A DNA stretch of 64,000 bases from Alisma plantago-aquatica (GCA_963693085.1 OY856411.1:113266767-113330766); one strand, 5' to 3'. Shown: positions 35,501 through 48,204, numbered from the stretch's first letter. Translations and numbers: made by a program. Notes: generated by a model from the sequence alone, not told the origin.

Positions 35501-36520
35501 AAGAAGACTGCTTTTAAAGTTTAATAATGTGGCTTCGTTTTGCCAACCGTATCCAAGGATGCCTACAAATATGTCTTGTCATGCGACAAGTGCCAGAGGG
35601 TGGATAACATTACAAAAAGAGATGAGATGCCCCTTAAACTCTGGCAGGAGATAGATATTTTTGACGTTTGGGGAGTGGATTACATGAGCCCATTCCTATC
35701 CTCATATGGATTTAGCTACATTCTAGTTGCATTGGATTATGTCTCTAAATGGGTAGAGGCCATACCAACCGTCACTAGCGATTCAAAACCTATCATCAGA
35801 ATGTTTAGAGATATTATTTCCCCATTTTGGGGTTCCACACTGTGATATCCGACGAAGGTTCTCATTTTCTAAAAAGAAGTTTCAAAGCTCTATTGAGAAA
35901 ATATGGTGTTACGCACAAGGTAGCTTCCCCCTACCACCAACAAATGAGTGGATAGGTAGAGGTGTCAAACCATCAAATCAAATCTATCTTGGAAAAGACA
36001 GTAGGACGCAACCTAAAGGATTGGTCAGTAAAAATCAATGATGCCTTGTGGGCCTACATAACTGCTTTCAAGACTCCACTTGGAACAACACCCTTTAAAT
36101 TAATCTATGGAAAATCATGTCACATTCCCATAAAATTTGAACACAAAGCTTGGTGGGAAACCAATAAACTGAATTTTGACATGAAGAAAGCTGGCCAAGC
36201 CATGATTCTACAACTTCAGGAGTTGGAAGAACTCTGTACAATAGCTTATGAGAATGCAATAATTTACAAAGAACGTACAAAATTATGGCATGGTGGTCTT
36301 CTGAAAAGGAAAGACATACAAGTGGGAGACCAAGTTTGACTGTTTAACTCAAGACTGAGATTGTTCCCAAGGAAACTCCATTCTTGATGGTCTGGACCAT
36401 ACACTATCAAGAGCATCTACCCACGCGGTGCCTTCATTTTTATGGGGTGAAAAGTCAGGAAATTTTGTGTCAAATGGCCAACGCTTGAAGAGATATTTCA
36501 CCACATATGATACTAGCATT
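32580..36520 (+). pseudogene. pol: Athila-type pol: protease, RT, RNase H, integrase
   Basis: The protease region includes PPFPARLKLTRLD (32785) and then LNASISIMPLSLLKRLG (33093-33143). The usual Asp-Leu-Gly-Ala-Ser site reads Asn-Leu-Asn-Ala-Ser, so the catalytic Asp is lost. The RT spans about 33900-34500, with WRMCIDYRKLNKATRKDHFP, FCYLDGYSGFYQIPI and FMDDFS (34411-34430, in a shifted frame). RNase H runs 34840-35210 ([38 protein letters not shown]). Integrase runs 35540-36520 (CDKCQR zinc part, VWGVDYMSPF, VISDEGSHF, VASPYHQQMSG, LFNSRLRLFP tail). Stops and shifts occur near 32906, 33422, 34370-34400, 34484, 34575, 34771, 35525 and 35953. The frame 34852-35256 is clean. Confidence 0.92.
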
Positions 36521-36544
36521 GAAGCATCACTGAATCTTTCCAAA

Positions 36545-38047
36545 CCAGCCTATCTACCAAAAAATTGAAAGAAGCATGTTGAGCCAACAACATAAAACAA
36601 AGGTGCTTGTCGGGTGGCAACTCGATCCTTACCTTAGATTTTACTTTCAGTTTTGAATTAGAAAATTTTGCACTCAGTAGATATTGCATCACAAGATGTA
36701 ATCTTAAGTCCTGATAGTTTTCATTTTTGAGATTTCATATGGAGGATACGTTGCTAAGCGGTATGCAACCACATTTGGTGGTCCAATCAACACAATTTCC
36801 CCCCTCCATCTCGAACCTAGAGTTTGCTCAGAACGAGCAAATTTCTAAGTTTGGGGTGGAGGGTGGGTGGTACATATTTTACTTTACACACACACCTATC
36901 TTTTCAAGACTTGAGATTCCATCTTTGCAATTTTAAAGCAAATTTTGATCAAAATTTTCAAAATCTTCAAGTTTTCAAAGTAGTTTTGTATAGAAACTTG
37001 ATGAAGTTTTGATGCTTTTATTTCAATCAAAGTCTTTACCTAGCCATCTAGTTTCTTTGTCTATGCAATTTTGAATCATTATACCCTCCTTATTCGAAGC
37101 AAAGCCTCAAAAGGGACAAATTTTGAAACTAACCAATGGTTAGAAATCACCATGTGAAGCTTATGAATCCTAACATCATGATCCTTCAATAAAAATGGCA
37201 AGTATATTTTGAACTGAGAGGGATCAAACACATCATGCTTCCTAACTGACTAGTGGAACAATAGCATGGAATGTCCACCGGATCCCCATCAAGTCATTAT
37301 TTGAGCATAGTATGATAAAGAGAACAACTCGGTGCACTAAATTGTAAATCAAGTTGCATTATGATCTAAACTCTCTTCTACATTTCTTCTACCATCTTCT
37401 TACCCTCCATCCATAAAAAAGAAACAAAAAGCCATAAAAATAGTGCCAAACCCTAAGTTCATGGTGGCACACCACCCCTCTCTATATCCACTTCTTCCAT
37501 ACCCCTCTCCATGTAATAGGGGTGTACCACCAAAAAGAAAAAGAAAAGATACCAATGCACACACAAAAAATGCAATCTCGAGTCGAATAGAGGAGAGATT
37601 CACATACAAAATAATGCAATCAATGTAATTGCAACCATATAATAAAATCTTGAGTCGAATAGAGGAGAGATTTACTACTTCCTTCCATACCCCCTTCACT
37701 CCCTTTTCCACCTATAGGCACAATGAATGCCTCTTTATTTACCACTCTTCAGATCAGCTACACACTTGTTGTTCTGTGGGTATCTCTGGACTCTTACGAA
37801 GCTCTTGGACATGCTTGATGTTGAAGGAAGTGGGGAGGAAGTACTTTTGAGAAATAAACTCAGGAACGAAGATATTGTAAGATGTGTTCAGTGATCTCAG
37901 GATGTTGAGATGCTCAACCATAAAAGTAGAAAAGAGACAAATGTGATGTGAAGATGAGGTGATCACAAGAGTTGAAAGTATTCGAATGGAGATTATTTCA
38001 AATTTTGCATTACTCGAGGATGAACAACGTTTAAGTCTGGGGTGTTT
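36545..38047 (+). other. Athila-type 3' non-coding region and purine tract
   Basis: This lies between integrase and the right LTR. Some Athila relatives carry an extra env-like frame here; I see none. A decoy purine stretch taagtttggggtggagggtg lies at 36846-36865. A direct pair with gagtcgaatagaggagagat is at 37572-37591 and 37653-37672. The real polypurine tract is taagtctggggtgttt just before 38048. Confidence 0.7.
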
Positions 38048-40002
38048 TGATGAATGCATATTCATCTTAGTTTTAGTCACCATGTTTGGTCCAATGTTTC
38101 ACTAAACTCTCTCATATACCCCCTGAATCAGCTCATATATAATTTTCCTCAGTTCCCAATGATTATTTAGAGTTTTGATCAAATCCATTCATCTCCATTG
38201 TAGGATTGAACATCACACTATGTGCACTAGTGTAGGGGATGGTGGTCCCACTAACCGACTAGCTGGCTCAAGAAAATTTCGATAATTTGCATCCTTTTTT
38301 TGATGGTCAGTTCCTTCATCAGAAAACATCCTAATCAGTTAGAGGATTCATCGACACAGGCCCATCGACCCATAGAAATAACCCCCCGTGGGGGTGGGTT
38401 TATTCCAAAAGGGCCGCAACTGCGACATCAAGATGGCCACAACAGTTATGTAAAAAAAAGCCACGACCGCGGCCAAGATGTAGCCTCGAACGACACTCGG
38501 TACGGTCGGGCCGAGGCCAAGCTAGCATGACCACGACACCCCACATCGACCACAAAACTCACCTCAACCATGGAAAACACATCAACTGTGAAACTCACCT
38601 CGACCGCGGCATACACCTCATGACCACGACCTCCAGCACGGTCGGGCACATCTTGGCATGATCATGCTGAGGAGTACCACGACCCATAGCACAGACTACA
38701 ACTACGACAAGATAGATGCATGAACCATGACCCAGGCACGGTCGGGCACACACCTCAGCATGGTCAGGTGCACCTCGGCATGGTCGTGCCGAGGAGTACC
38801 ACGACCGATATCGAAGGCCGCGACTGTGACACTAAAGTCGATGCTCTCTAGATCTGCACCTATAAATAGATGACCCCCTTGTTCATTTGAGACATATCTT
38901 CCACCCACAACGCCGAGAGGCTGCTGCTCTATGCCCAACCTCAGGAAGACAATCTCCTCCACCAAAGATTGCCTCTGTGGTGTCCTTGCTATTCTTCCAT
39001 TTCTGCTCCATCAAGATCTATCTCCTAGCCATGAAAGTGGTGGGATTTTAGATCTGTAGCATCCCCCGCCACCAGCCATCCACTCCTCCTTCTCATACGA
39101 GAAAGAGCATGAGAAGAGAAGGAAGAAGGAGAGAGAAGATCAACCTCTTCTGCCTTGGTGTTATTCCCTCCTCACCTAGATCTACCCCGACATCGTGTAG
39201 AAGACTGTTTCTCCATCTTGCTGCGACCATCTTATTCACCATGACCATGACAAAATCTTCCTTCTCTCTTATTCTTTTTGTTTCTATCATGAGGAGCGAG
39301 TAGTCCATTTCACTGGGGTGTGAGGACTAGCCCTAATATTCGTGCTTACATGTCCATCTTATAACATTTCATGGCTTGTATATAACTTTCTATTTCGTTG
39401 TTAATTGTTTAATGCATGCTTTGTGGATTGATCACCTACCTTGCATGATCTATTATATTCCTTTGTTGTGAGAACTTCAATACTTAGGATTTGAATATCA
39501 ATTAACATGGTTGATGCCTAGATGAGAACTTCTGAAGGGATATCTTCAGAGTAGTAAGTGTGTGATCTATGGGTAACGAGACATCAATCCTACGAAGATG
39601 ATTACACAAACTTTATTTCCTAACAGATGGTTTTCTACTCCATTTGGATAGTTGGATCTTGCTTGAATGTGTTTTGGATATGTTTGCATGTGTAGTAGTG
39701 GTGAAACCTGATTCTACCCACTGATTCCCATCATTAATCTAAATTTAGTTTTAATACCACTCTTTTACTTTCCTTGCAGTTAGTTTAACTAAACCCAAAT
39801 GAACTCTTTGTTCTAAATATTAGTCTTAGTTGATCCAGATCTGACTAGAAATTCTTAAAAATGTTGTCCCTTGAGATTCGATCCTTAACTATACTGCGAT
39901 AAGACCCATCCACTTGCGGGTGGTATTATCGCACAAGGTTTTGGTAAAAACTTAGGGATTTCAGCCCTAGGTGAATTTGTTAGTGTAGTAAAAACCACGT
40001 CA
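38048..40002 (+). repeat. Right LTR of the Athila-type element
   Basis: Partner of 28786-30726, with the same tgatgaatgcat start, GC-rich segment, TATA box (38861-38868) and accacgtca end. Visible differences are mostly C/T and G/A changes. Confidence 0.93.
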
Positions 40003-40375
40003 GCCAACAAGGATAGTGATACCATGGATCACTTAAGAACGTAGGGGATTTAAAAAACTCAGATATGGGTCTATGAACACTCATTATCTTGAGGCCCAAT
40101 AGTTTGTGAAAATAAACCAACTTTAAAAATGACATGCAAACCCTATGCCAATAATAGAAGGAAAATTTGATTCCTTCACAAAGGCATATGTCAAAATTCA
40201 AAACAAAAGAACTCCTATTGATGGTATTGACATTGTAATGTAGTACCCTTGCTCACTAACTTCCCATCTCAAAAGAGAAAATGTATATTACAACTCAAAT
40301 TGCACATAATTGATTTCCATCTTATAGTATAGATCAAGGCAACTCTGCCTATGTTTTCGTACATATTGTGCAAAT
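40003..40375. other. Unassigned spacer
   Basis: No gene or element end is recognised. It should be the continuation of whatever the Athila element inserted into. Confidence 0.45.
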
Positions 40376-40794
40376 GTAGCCGGTACCATGCCCGGGTAAA
40401 GGAGGAGGGTTGGAGGTAGGTTGACATCCAGTCTATAAAAGCTTTGTCACTCTTTCTATGACATGGATCCTTATAAAAAGTTTGTTGGAGATCCTACCTA
40501 GCGACGCGCTACATCATCACCCGGGTGTAGTGATAAATATGCAAGGGATTTCAATTCAACGACGCCCGGTTGAGTTGAAGGACAAACAAGGGTTTCCACA
40601 TCTTGGATGAGTGTGGGTAAAGAAGCTAGTCCTGCTGCATCGTCGCCCAAATGTAGTGAAAAATGTGCAAGGGTTTCCACATCTTGGAAGGGTGTGAGTA
40701 AAGAAACTAGTCCCCTCCGTATCATTTCCCAGATGCAGTGTACAAGGGCAACATTTTCGACGAGGGTAGGCTAAGAAGCAAGTTCAACAAAAAA

Positions 40795-41949
40795 GGATTA
40801 GAGTTGGATCTTGGAATATATGCTCTTTTATAGGGAAATCTTTAGAGATAGTGGACACCGTGATGAGAAGAAAAGTCAATATAGCTTTCTTGTAGGAAAC
40901 CAAGTAAACTGGGGAATGTTGTAGAGAGATTGGAGGCACATGGTACAAAATCTGGTATACAAGTATTGATATACATAGAAATGACGTAGGTATTATTGTT
41001 GATAAGATGTTGAAGGATGATGTTGTCAAGATTACAAGGATGGGTGATAGAATCATAGCTATCAAGGTTGTTCTTGGGGGAAATATTTTTAAGATTATTA
41101 GCACTTATGCCCCCAAGTTGGCCTTAGTGAGGATGCTAAGAAGGATTTTTGGGATGACATGGATGAATTGATGCAAGGAATACTGATAGAGGAGAACATT
41201 ATTATTGTGAGTGATTTAAATGGCTATGTGGGGAGTAGCAATGTTGGATACGAGAGAGTTCATGGTGGTTTTGGATATGGAAGCAGGAATGGAGAAGGAG
41301 AGAGGATATTATATTTTGCAGTTGCATATGATATTATTTTGGCAAACACCCATTTTAAGAAAAGAGAATCTAATAAGATTACTTTCAAGAGTGGGCATAA
41401 CTGTAGCCAAATTGATTACCTCCTTACAAGGCAGGTGGATCATAATATATGCAAGGATTGTAAAGTGATTCTTAGTGAAGAACTCATGACCCACATAGGT
41501 TGGTGGTTTTGGATATTAACATGAAGATCAATAAAGGCAAGCATAAGAGAAACCAAGATAGTAGGATCAAGTGGTGGAATCTTAAAGAAGAAAATAAATT
41601 GACTTTTCATGATAAACTCATCAAGGAGGGAACTTGGAACTTGGAGTCTGATGTTAACACTATGTGGCATAACATGAACTCCTGCATAAAAAAATAATTC
41701 TAAAGAGGTTTTGGCAGGAGTCTAAAGGTTGTGGGCCTCCACAGGAAGAGACTTGGTTGTGGAATGATGAAGTATAGAAGGCTATTAAACTAAAAAGGGA
41801 GATCTATTGGAGATTGCCCAAATATCGAGATGATGCAGCATTACAAGGATACAAGGAAGCAAAGAAAGAATCTAAGAAGATTGTTCAGGAGGCAAGGTCT
41901 AGATACTTTCATGATATGTATAAGACGCTGGATGCTAGAGAGGGAAAAA

Positions 41950-42003
<54 letters not shown>

Positions 42004-43560
42004 GCTCATATAAGAGAAAGGAAAGGAAGAGACTTGAGTCTAGTTAAATGCATTAAGAATGAAGATGGTAGAGTATTGGTGAAGGACAATGATATCAAGA
42101 ACCAGTGGAGAAATTACTTCCATAAGCTTTTTAATGGAGATATTGCATATAATGTTAGAGATTTGTGTGACATGAATACAAGAGATATCATTTACACATG
42201 ACGAGTTTCATCATTTGAGGTCAAGAATTCTTTAAAAAGATGAGAATGAGAAAGGCATGCAGACCAGACGGTATTCCCATTGATGTATGGAAGAGTATGG
42301 GGGATGAAGGAGTTATGTGGTTAACAAAGTTCTTTAACAAAATCATGAAGACCAAGAAGATGCTAGATGAGTGGAGAAATAGTACTATAGTACCCATATA
42401 CAAGAACAAAGGTGACATTCAGATATGCACAAAATACAAAGGTATCAAGTTGATGAGTCACACGATGAAGATTTGGGAGAGGATTATTGAGCAGAGGTTA
42501 AGATCTATAACAGAGGTATCAAACAAGCAATTTGGTTTCATGCCTGGAAGATCAACAACAGATGGTATTTTTCTGATAAGGAGACTTATGGAGAAGTACA
42601 GACAAAGCAAAATAGATCTTCATATGGTGTGTATCGATCTAGAAAAGGCTTATGGCCAAGTACCTAGAGAAGTGTTGTGGATGGTTTTAAAGAAAAAAGG
42701 TGTGCTAATCCAGTACATTGACTTGATCAAAGACATGTATGATAGCTCTACTGCAAGTGTCAAGACTCCTGGAGGAGAGACACCAACTTTTCCTATCACA
42801 GTTGGGGTACACCAAGGATCCAAACTCAGCCCATATTTGTTCATTCTTGTTATGGATGAGTTGACAAAGAATGTTCAGGATGATATTCCTTGGTGTATGT
42901 TATTTGCTGATGATACTCTTTTATTTGACAAAACTAAAGATGGATTGAATGGTAAAGTTGAACGTTGGAGAAAGGCATTGGAATCAAATAGATTGATGAT
43001 TAGCAGGAGAAAAACTGAGTATATGCATTGCAATTTCAGCCAATCTCGTTGTGTGAATGATGGAGCCAAGTTGGACAGAGTAGATATACCAAAATGTGAT
43101 AAATTCTTTTACTTGGGTTCTATTATTCAAATAGACGGGGATGTCCAAAATGACATTTGTCACCAGATCGCTGCAGGATGGTTGAAATGGAGGAGTTCTA
43201 CTGGAGTATTATGTAATCGGAAGATCCCTCTCAGGTTAAAAGGTAAGTTTTATAGAACATCTATACAACCAGCCATGCTCTATGGGAGTGAATGTTGGGC
43301 GGTGAAGAAACAAGGTCTCAACAAGATGAACATGGATGGAATGTGTATGATGAGATGGATGTGTGGTAAGACAAGAAAAGATCGCTTGAGAAATGACTAT
43401 ATCGGGAATAAAGTGGGGGTGGAAAGCATTGAGCACAAGTTGTGCGAGGGCCGACTCAGATGGTACATACATGTGCAACACAGACCAACCAATGCTCCTA
43501 TACAAAGCTATGCTATTGGGCCAAACACTATAAATAGAAGAAGAGGAAGGCCTAAATGAA
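40795..43560 (+). pseudogene. RTE endonuclease-reverse transcriptase
   Basis: The N-terminal AP-type endonuclease covers about 40800-41520. RIGSWNI-like remains come first. The clean stretch 41159-41524 has VSDLNGYVG (41208-41235), VHGGFGYGSRNGEGE, ANTHFKKRES and SQIDYLLTRQ, all normal for RTE. The linker (41530-42235) contains the expanded microsatellite. RT is in the open frame 42240-43559 (439 codons): GRPDGIPIDVW-like CRPDGIPIDVW, FGFMPGRSTTDGI, MVCIDLEKAYGQVPRE, VHQGSKLSPYLF, and the catalytic FADD (42903-42914) intact. The tail has AMLYGSECWA, RMMRWMCG-like MMRWMCG and RRRGRPK. Breaks include several stops before 41159, a shift near 41525-41700, TGA at 42199 and a shift near 42237. Confidence 0.9.
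41952..42002. repeat. (AT)n microsatellite inside the RTE frame
   Basis: About 25 AT units stand where the RTE linker normally has only a few Ile/Tyr codons. The frame 41830-42201 stays open through it as alternating Ile-Tyr and continues into IRERKGRDLSLVKC, a normal RTE linker motif. It is length-polymorphic in all likelihood. Confidence 0.95.
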
Positions 43561-43715
43561 CACACAATGAGCTTATAAAGAGAGATTTTGAATCTCTACA
43601 TCTCAACCAGAATATGGCCCATGATAGAGCTGAATGGAAATAAAGGATCCATGTAGCCGAACCCAACATAGTTGGGACTAAGGCTTATATGATGATGATG
43701 ACGATGATAGTATAG

Positions 43716-44089
43716 ATAAAGGCAAGGACATCAAGACAAATCATTACTAAGTCAAACATATAGAAATAGTGGGCAATGATGATATTAACCCACTCATTCA
43801 AGTTCATTATGGATAACTTATGTTAGTTGAATTCTTTTGTTTGAATATGTACACACTTGCCAAGGTCAATAACCACAACATTCATCACCATGGAACTTCT
43901 TGCTCACTCTAGCAGTAGGACATTCAAGAAAGGTGGTTACAATGGTGAATAGTCAACATCTCTTGCTGTGATGTCTAGACCTCGCTCAAGGAACATAGAT
44001 ATCATCCTCCATGAACATTCCTTGTGAGGGAATAGTTTGCTTAAGGAAAACCCAATCAATGATTGAGTTAATAAGTTTGTACCACCATC
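43716..44089. other. Unassigned spacer
   Basis: I see no gene, RNA or element end. Confidence 0.45.
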
Positions 44090-44400
44090 CTAAGGTTCTA
44101 TGCATCGATGTCCCACAATCCCAAAATCAGATTGGACCAGAATGGATATGTGCTTATATAAATTGCTTGAGATCGATAGCTCATTAGACCCAATGTAAAA
44201 GGCCAGTGAGTGCAAAAGCCTCCATTCTAAGGTCTTGAGCACCAATGTCCCAAGGTTCATTCGTAATTGAACCAAGGTGGTATGTGCTTGTGAAAAAGTT
44301 TCCATGATTGTAAAATGACGGGACATGCTTTCAAAGACTAGTGAGGCACAAAAGTCTCCATCCTAAGGTCTTAAACACCAATATCCCATGGCCCTTTTGT
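44090..44400. repeat. Three diverged direct repeats of about 125-130 bp
   Basis: The phrase ctaaggttctatgcatcgat and its relatives ctaaggtcttgagcaccaat and ctaaggtcttaaacaccaat begin copies near 44091, 44228 and 44361. Each is followed by gtccca..., gtaattgaacca and atatgtgctt-like text. Origin unknown; they lie just left of the LTR fragment. Confidence 0.7.
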
Positions 44401-44487
44401 AATTGGACCAATTAGATATGTGTTCGTGACCAATTGTCTACATAATAACATAATAAAGGGGTTTTCTTTGCAATATCCCATGACTTT

Positions 44488-44956
44488 TTTTTCAATTTAC
44501 CAAATTGGGAGGCTTTCTTTGCAAATTGTCACATGCCTTATGATCCTTATATGTTTCCTTATCATTCTCGAGCTTTTTGCACCATGGAGAGCCTAGTTGT
44601 ACCTTGGTTTGGATGTGTTTCTCTTTAGGGTCATTTTAGGGATTTCCCCCTTAATGGATGAGCCTATCTTTAGGAGTTATCAACCAATGGGGTGGTTTCT
44701 TTGTTTGGAGGTTGGTGGTGGGTCTGGAGAACCAAAAATTGATGTATAAGAAGTCTCTACGATATGTGGAATAGATGTGTGCACGACCATAGAAGCTCTA
44801 GGCTATGGACACATGGAAAGCTCCATGGACACCTCATGCTTGAATCCTTCCTTATCCGTAAAGGCTTGCATGTCCATGGGAACCCTTAACCATTGACATA
44901 AGGAAAGTAACCTGAATGTCATGCTTTGCTTCTTGCTTATCCATAAATTCTTTTAT
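44488..44956 (+). repeat. Fragment of a third LTR (chromodomain gypsy element)
   Basis: This matches about 45500-45975 of the complete left LTR, including caattgggagg-like, tatgatcctta and aaagctccatggacacctcatg. It is cut at its left near LTR position 400 and at its right within ttatgaccatg, where it joins pol 3' sequence directly. Confidence 0.85.
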
Positions 44957-45087
44957 GACCATGTTTTGTGGAAATATCATGGTTTGGAAGAAATCAGTTG
45001 GGAGTTGAGAGATGAGATGTTGCATACTCACCCTTCTCTTTTTAGTCGAAATTTCGGGGAAAAAATTCTTTTTAAGGGTTGGAGTGT
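44957..45087 (+). pseudogene. Fragment of pol 3' end (chromodomain tail) and purine tract
   Basis: This matches 52955-53083: ttttgtggaaatatcatggt, ttggaagaaa, gatgagatgttg, then ggttggagtgt before the LTR. Residues read LWKYHGLEE, the end of the chromodomain. It precedes the left LTR, which shows that a whole earlier element unit once lay to the left and lost most of its length. Confidence 0.85.
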
Positions 45088-48000
45088 TGTAACATACTGA
45101 ATTTTGAATGTAATCTCCATGCAACCCTTTTCCCTAAGTTTTCTTCTCATTTCTATCCTTGATGTCCTTGTTGATGAATTAGTGGAATCGATAGTGGGTT
45201 GGTGAACATTTGTTCAATAATTATACCAATGGAAGGGTTTATGCACAAATACCTCAGTGAAAAATTATCTAAGGATCTAAAATGCAAAATCACCACTTAA
45301 GTGGAACAATGGTAAATAAATTCGTGCCAGAAGTGTAAGGCCCCAAACCTTGCTTAATGTGTTAAATAAGATTAATTATCATAATTAAGTGCTGTAAACC
45401 TTAATCTAATCTTTTGATGTGTTCCAAAATCACAGGATATACATATATTTCAAGTTTGGTACCATTTGGATGTTTTTTGTGCTAGTTATGCACATTTTGG
45501 ATCTTTTTGCAATTTAACCAATTGGGAGGGTTTCTTTGCAAATTTTCACATGCCTTATGATCCTTCGATGCTTCCTTTTTATTCTCAAGATTTTTGGTCC
45601 ACGGGGCACCTAGTTGTACCATTGTTTGGAGGTGTTTCCCTTCAAGGGCATTTTAGGGATTTCCTCCTTTATGGATGGGCTTCTCTTTAGAAGTTATCAA
45701 TCAATGAGATGGTTTCTTTGTTCATAGGTCAGTGGTAGGCCTTAAGAACTGATAATTGATGGCTAAGAAGTCTTTAGGAGATGTTAAGCTACTGTTTGCA
45801 TGGCCATAGAAGCACTAGGCTATGGATACATCGAAAGCTCCATGGACACCTCATGCTTAACTGCTTATCTATAAAGGCTTGCTTGTCCATGGGCACCCTT
45901 ATCCATGGACACATGGAAAGTAACTTTACACCTCATGATTTTCTTCTTCCTTATCCATAAAGTATTGCATGACCATGGACACCCTTAGACATGGACACAT
46001 GGAAAGTAGCTTGGACACCTCATGCCTTGCTTCTTCCTTAACCATAAAGCTTTATATACTCCTTCTTTACCTCCCAACTGAAATATTTGATCCATATCAC
46101 TTTTATCCTACATAGAAATTCCTCCTCTCTCTATTTTTCCATGGATGATCTGTCCCAAGGTAGAAGAAGATTCCATCTCGGTGAAGAAGGTCTTCTAGGG
46201 TTAAGTCTAAGTTCATCTAGGGTTTCTAAAGTCACCTTTAGGCGTTTCCGACCAAGGCAAGTGGGTTTCTTCCCCTTCTCCTCTATTTTCCCTTCTGTTC
46301 TTCTTACTTCCACCTTCCTCTAGGTAGGAAACCTGGTCTTCTAGGGAGGAACTCCATCTAAAGCTCAAAAACTCTTCTTTCCATGCTCCTCTTGATTAGG
46401 GTTTGTATCCTTGAAAAGAAGGTGATTCTTGCTCGAGCTTGGAGTTTGTGCTTGGAGCTACCAACCCATCTTGCTCGAGTTTCCTACTAATTGGGATCTG
46501 ATATTCTTCCTAGAGTCAAGTTATATAACTTTATACACGTTTATTTCTTATTATAAGCTTGTTCGTTCATACTCTTATCCTTAAACAATGATCTCCACCT
46601 TTAGATGATGTTCTTGTTTAGGGTTATGTTTCTTTGCTCTTGTATACTTTATTACTAGATCTAGATGAACATGAAATGATTGGTACATCCATCCTAGGGT
46701 ATAGGATGACATATGATAGATTGTGGGGGGCCAAGTCACGGGCCGACCCCTCTCCCTCTCTCTTCCTTGCTTGCAATTAAAATGCTGACATGTCATATTC
46801 AGGTTGGTCATTATTGGAAAATTCAAATCTTTTGAACCACTTGTCCAAAAATAATAAAAAAATATGTTTTGGAATTTGAAAATTAAGCTCTATCTAATAA
46901 AAATGCTTTTGAGGTCTGGATTTAATATTTTATCGAAAGATGATTTTTGGAATATAATTATAATACATAAAATCCATAAAATTACAACTTAATCATCATA
47001 ACTCCAAAATTGACATAAAGATACATTTTCTTGATCAGGAGAACCTAATTAGTCCAATGCTGAGATTTTTAGACTCTAAATCCTATTTTTGTGAAAAAGG
47101 TCCAATCTTAGGGTTTCTATGCAATAATGTGCAGTATGTACACTAATGAATGTTAATAATTTGAAATAGGGCAAAGTTGAAATTGGAACATCTAGAAGTG
47201 ATGGAACTTGGTATTTGAACATAGTAAGGAGCTATGTGCATTATTACACCCTAAGTTGGGATATTTTCAAACCGAACCCTACATTCCCTAATGAGGCACT
47301 AGATGAACCCTATTTTCTCTATTCATGACTCTTTTGCTATATTGCCTCAAAAATTAAAATTGATATTCTATTTCTTAGGTCTTGTACCCCACTGGCATGC
47401 TTCAAATATATGATGCTTCAACTTGCCATAGTTTCTCTTAGCATGTTGGTTTTATTAGACTATTTAGATAATGTAGTGGTACTTATGTACAACCACCCAT
47501 AGATAGGGAACATGTTATTTCACCCCGGGGAATGTGTTATTCTCCCCCATATATAATTTGTCCAGGTAGCTAGGAATGTGTTCTTTATCCCTTCACCTAT
47601 AGGTTGGGGTCCAGTTGGCACCTCAACCATGCTTAGTTAATGTAGTCAACATTAATCATGCATGCAATTCCTTTAGTATTTGAATGTTATGGAAAGCATC
47701 TATTTTGATTATGTTTCATACTCTTGATCTCTTCATCTATCGATTAACTTATAGCCTTTACGTTTGTGTTATTTTCTTTCTTTTGTTCTTGTTCATATTG
47801 TTGACACATACTTTGTTTTCTTTCCCTTTTGCTGGGTGATTTCCCAACCACCCAGATTTTGGACATGGTGCTGAACAAGATCAAGGAAAATAGGACCAGG
47901 AATAGATTCAAGACTTGCTTGAAGGATGTCTAGGTTTCTAAAGCTAGATCCTTTGTTTTCTCATATTTTTCTTCTAAAAAACTTATGTAGTGAAAAATGA

Positions 48001-48188
48001 TGAAATCCATGTGATAGATTTAGTTTCTTTTCCTTTCCGCTGTTGTTGACATTTTATATGTATCTGGTGCATGCTTATTTACTTAGAATGTTATACATGC
48101 ATCCCTCAATTTCTAGTATCTTTTTGAAAAGATGGATGTTTTGTATTTCCTTCAAATTTTAGTAAAGAGGTGGTCTCACCTATTTACA
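45088..48188 (+). repeat. Left LTR, chromodomain gypsy element
   Basis: It contains three tandem variants of about 90 bp around ccatggacacatggaaag and ccttatccataaagg (45820-46050) just upstream of a tttatata box (46051-46057). A stretch with atggatgatctgtcccaagg follows. The right LTR has the same order. Short frames in it (45466-45690, 46087-46323) are not genes. Confidence 0.92.
46051..46057 (+). promoter_or_regulatory. TATA box of the left LTR
   Basis: The context accataaagctttatatact follows the tandem repeats and is conserved at 54061-54067 in the right LTR, so it is the probable promoter of the element. Confidence 0.6.
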
Positions 48189-48191
48189 ATA

Positions 48192-48204
48192 TGGTATTAG
48201 AGCC
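48192..48204 (+). other. Primer-binding site, tRNA-Met type
   Basis: The sequence tggtattagagcc, three bases after the LTR, differs by one base from the common initiator-tRNA-Met primer site of plant retrotransposons. Confidence 0.85.

Larger units (their letters stand above)
28786..40002 (+). mobile_element. Full-length Athila-type Ty3/gypsy LTR retrotransposon
   Basis: The two LTRs (28786-30726, 38048-40002) both begin tgatgaatgcatattcat and end in accacgtca. A primer site follows the left LTR and a purine-rich tract (ttaagtctggggtgttt, to 38047) precedes the right one. The flanks are gtcga (28781-28785) and gccaa (40003-40007), which could be a 5-bp duplication with two transitions. Order is gag, protease, RT, RNase H, integrase, then about 1.5 kb non-coding. 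The CPHHGIP gag motif, tRNA-Asp-type primer site and large LTRs fit the Athila lineage. All genes are interrupted. It inserted into the older gypsy relic. Confidence 0.93.
40376..43715 (+). mobile_element. RTE-type LINE, near full length
   Basis: The 5' leader contains tagcgacgcgctacatcatc and two direct copies with gcaagggtttccacatcttgg (40595 and 40668), in the style of plant RTE leaders. An endonuclease-RT frame follows. The 3' end has the family hallmark ccatgtagccgaacccaaca ... ttgggactaaggctt (43650-43686), then a short atgatgatgatgacgatgat tail rather than poly(A). The 5' limit is approximate. RTE LINEs insert by target-primed reverse transcription with a single protein. Confidence 0.88.

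Noticed and set aside
43236..43565. 109-codon minus-strand frame opposite the RTE RT
   Set aside because: Shadow of the 439-codon RT frame.
48192..48204. Possible tRNA gene remnant
   Set aside because: Only the 13-base primer-site complement of tRNA-Met is present, with no cloverleaf.
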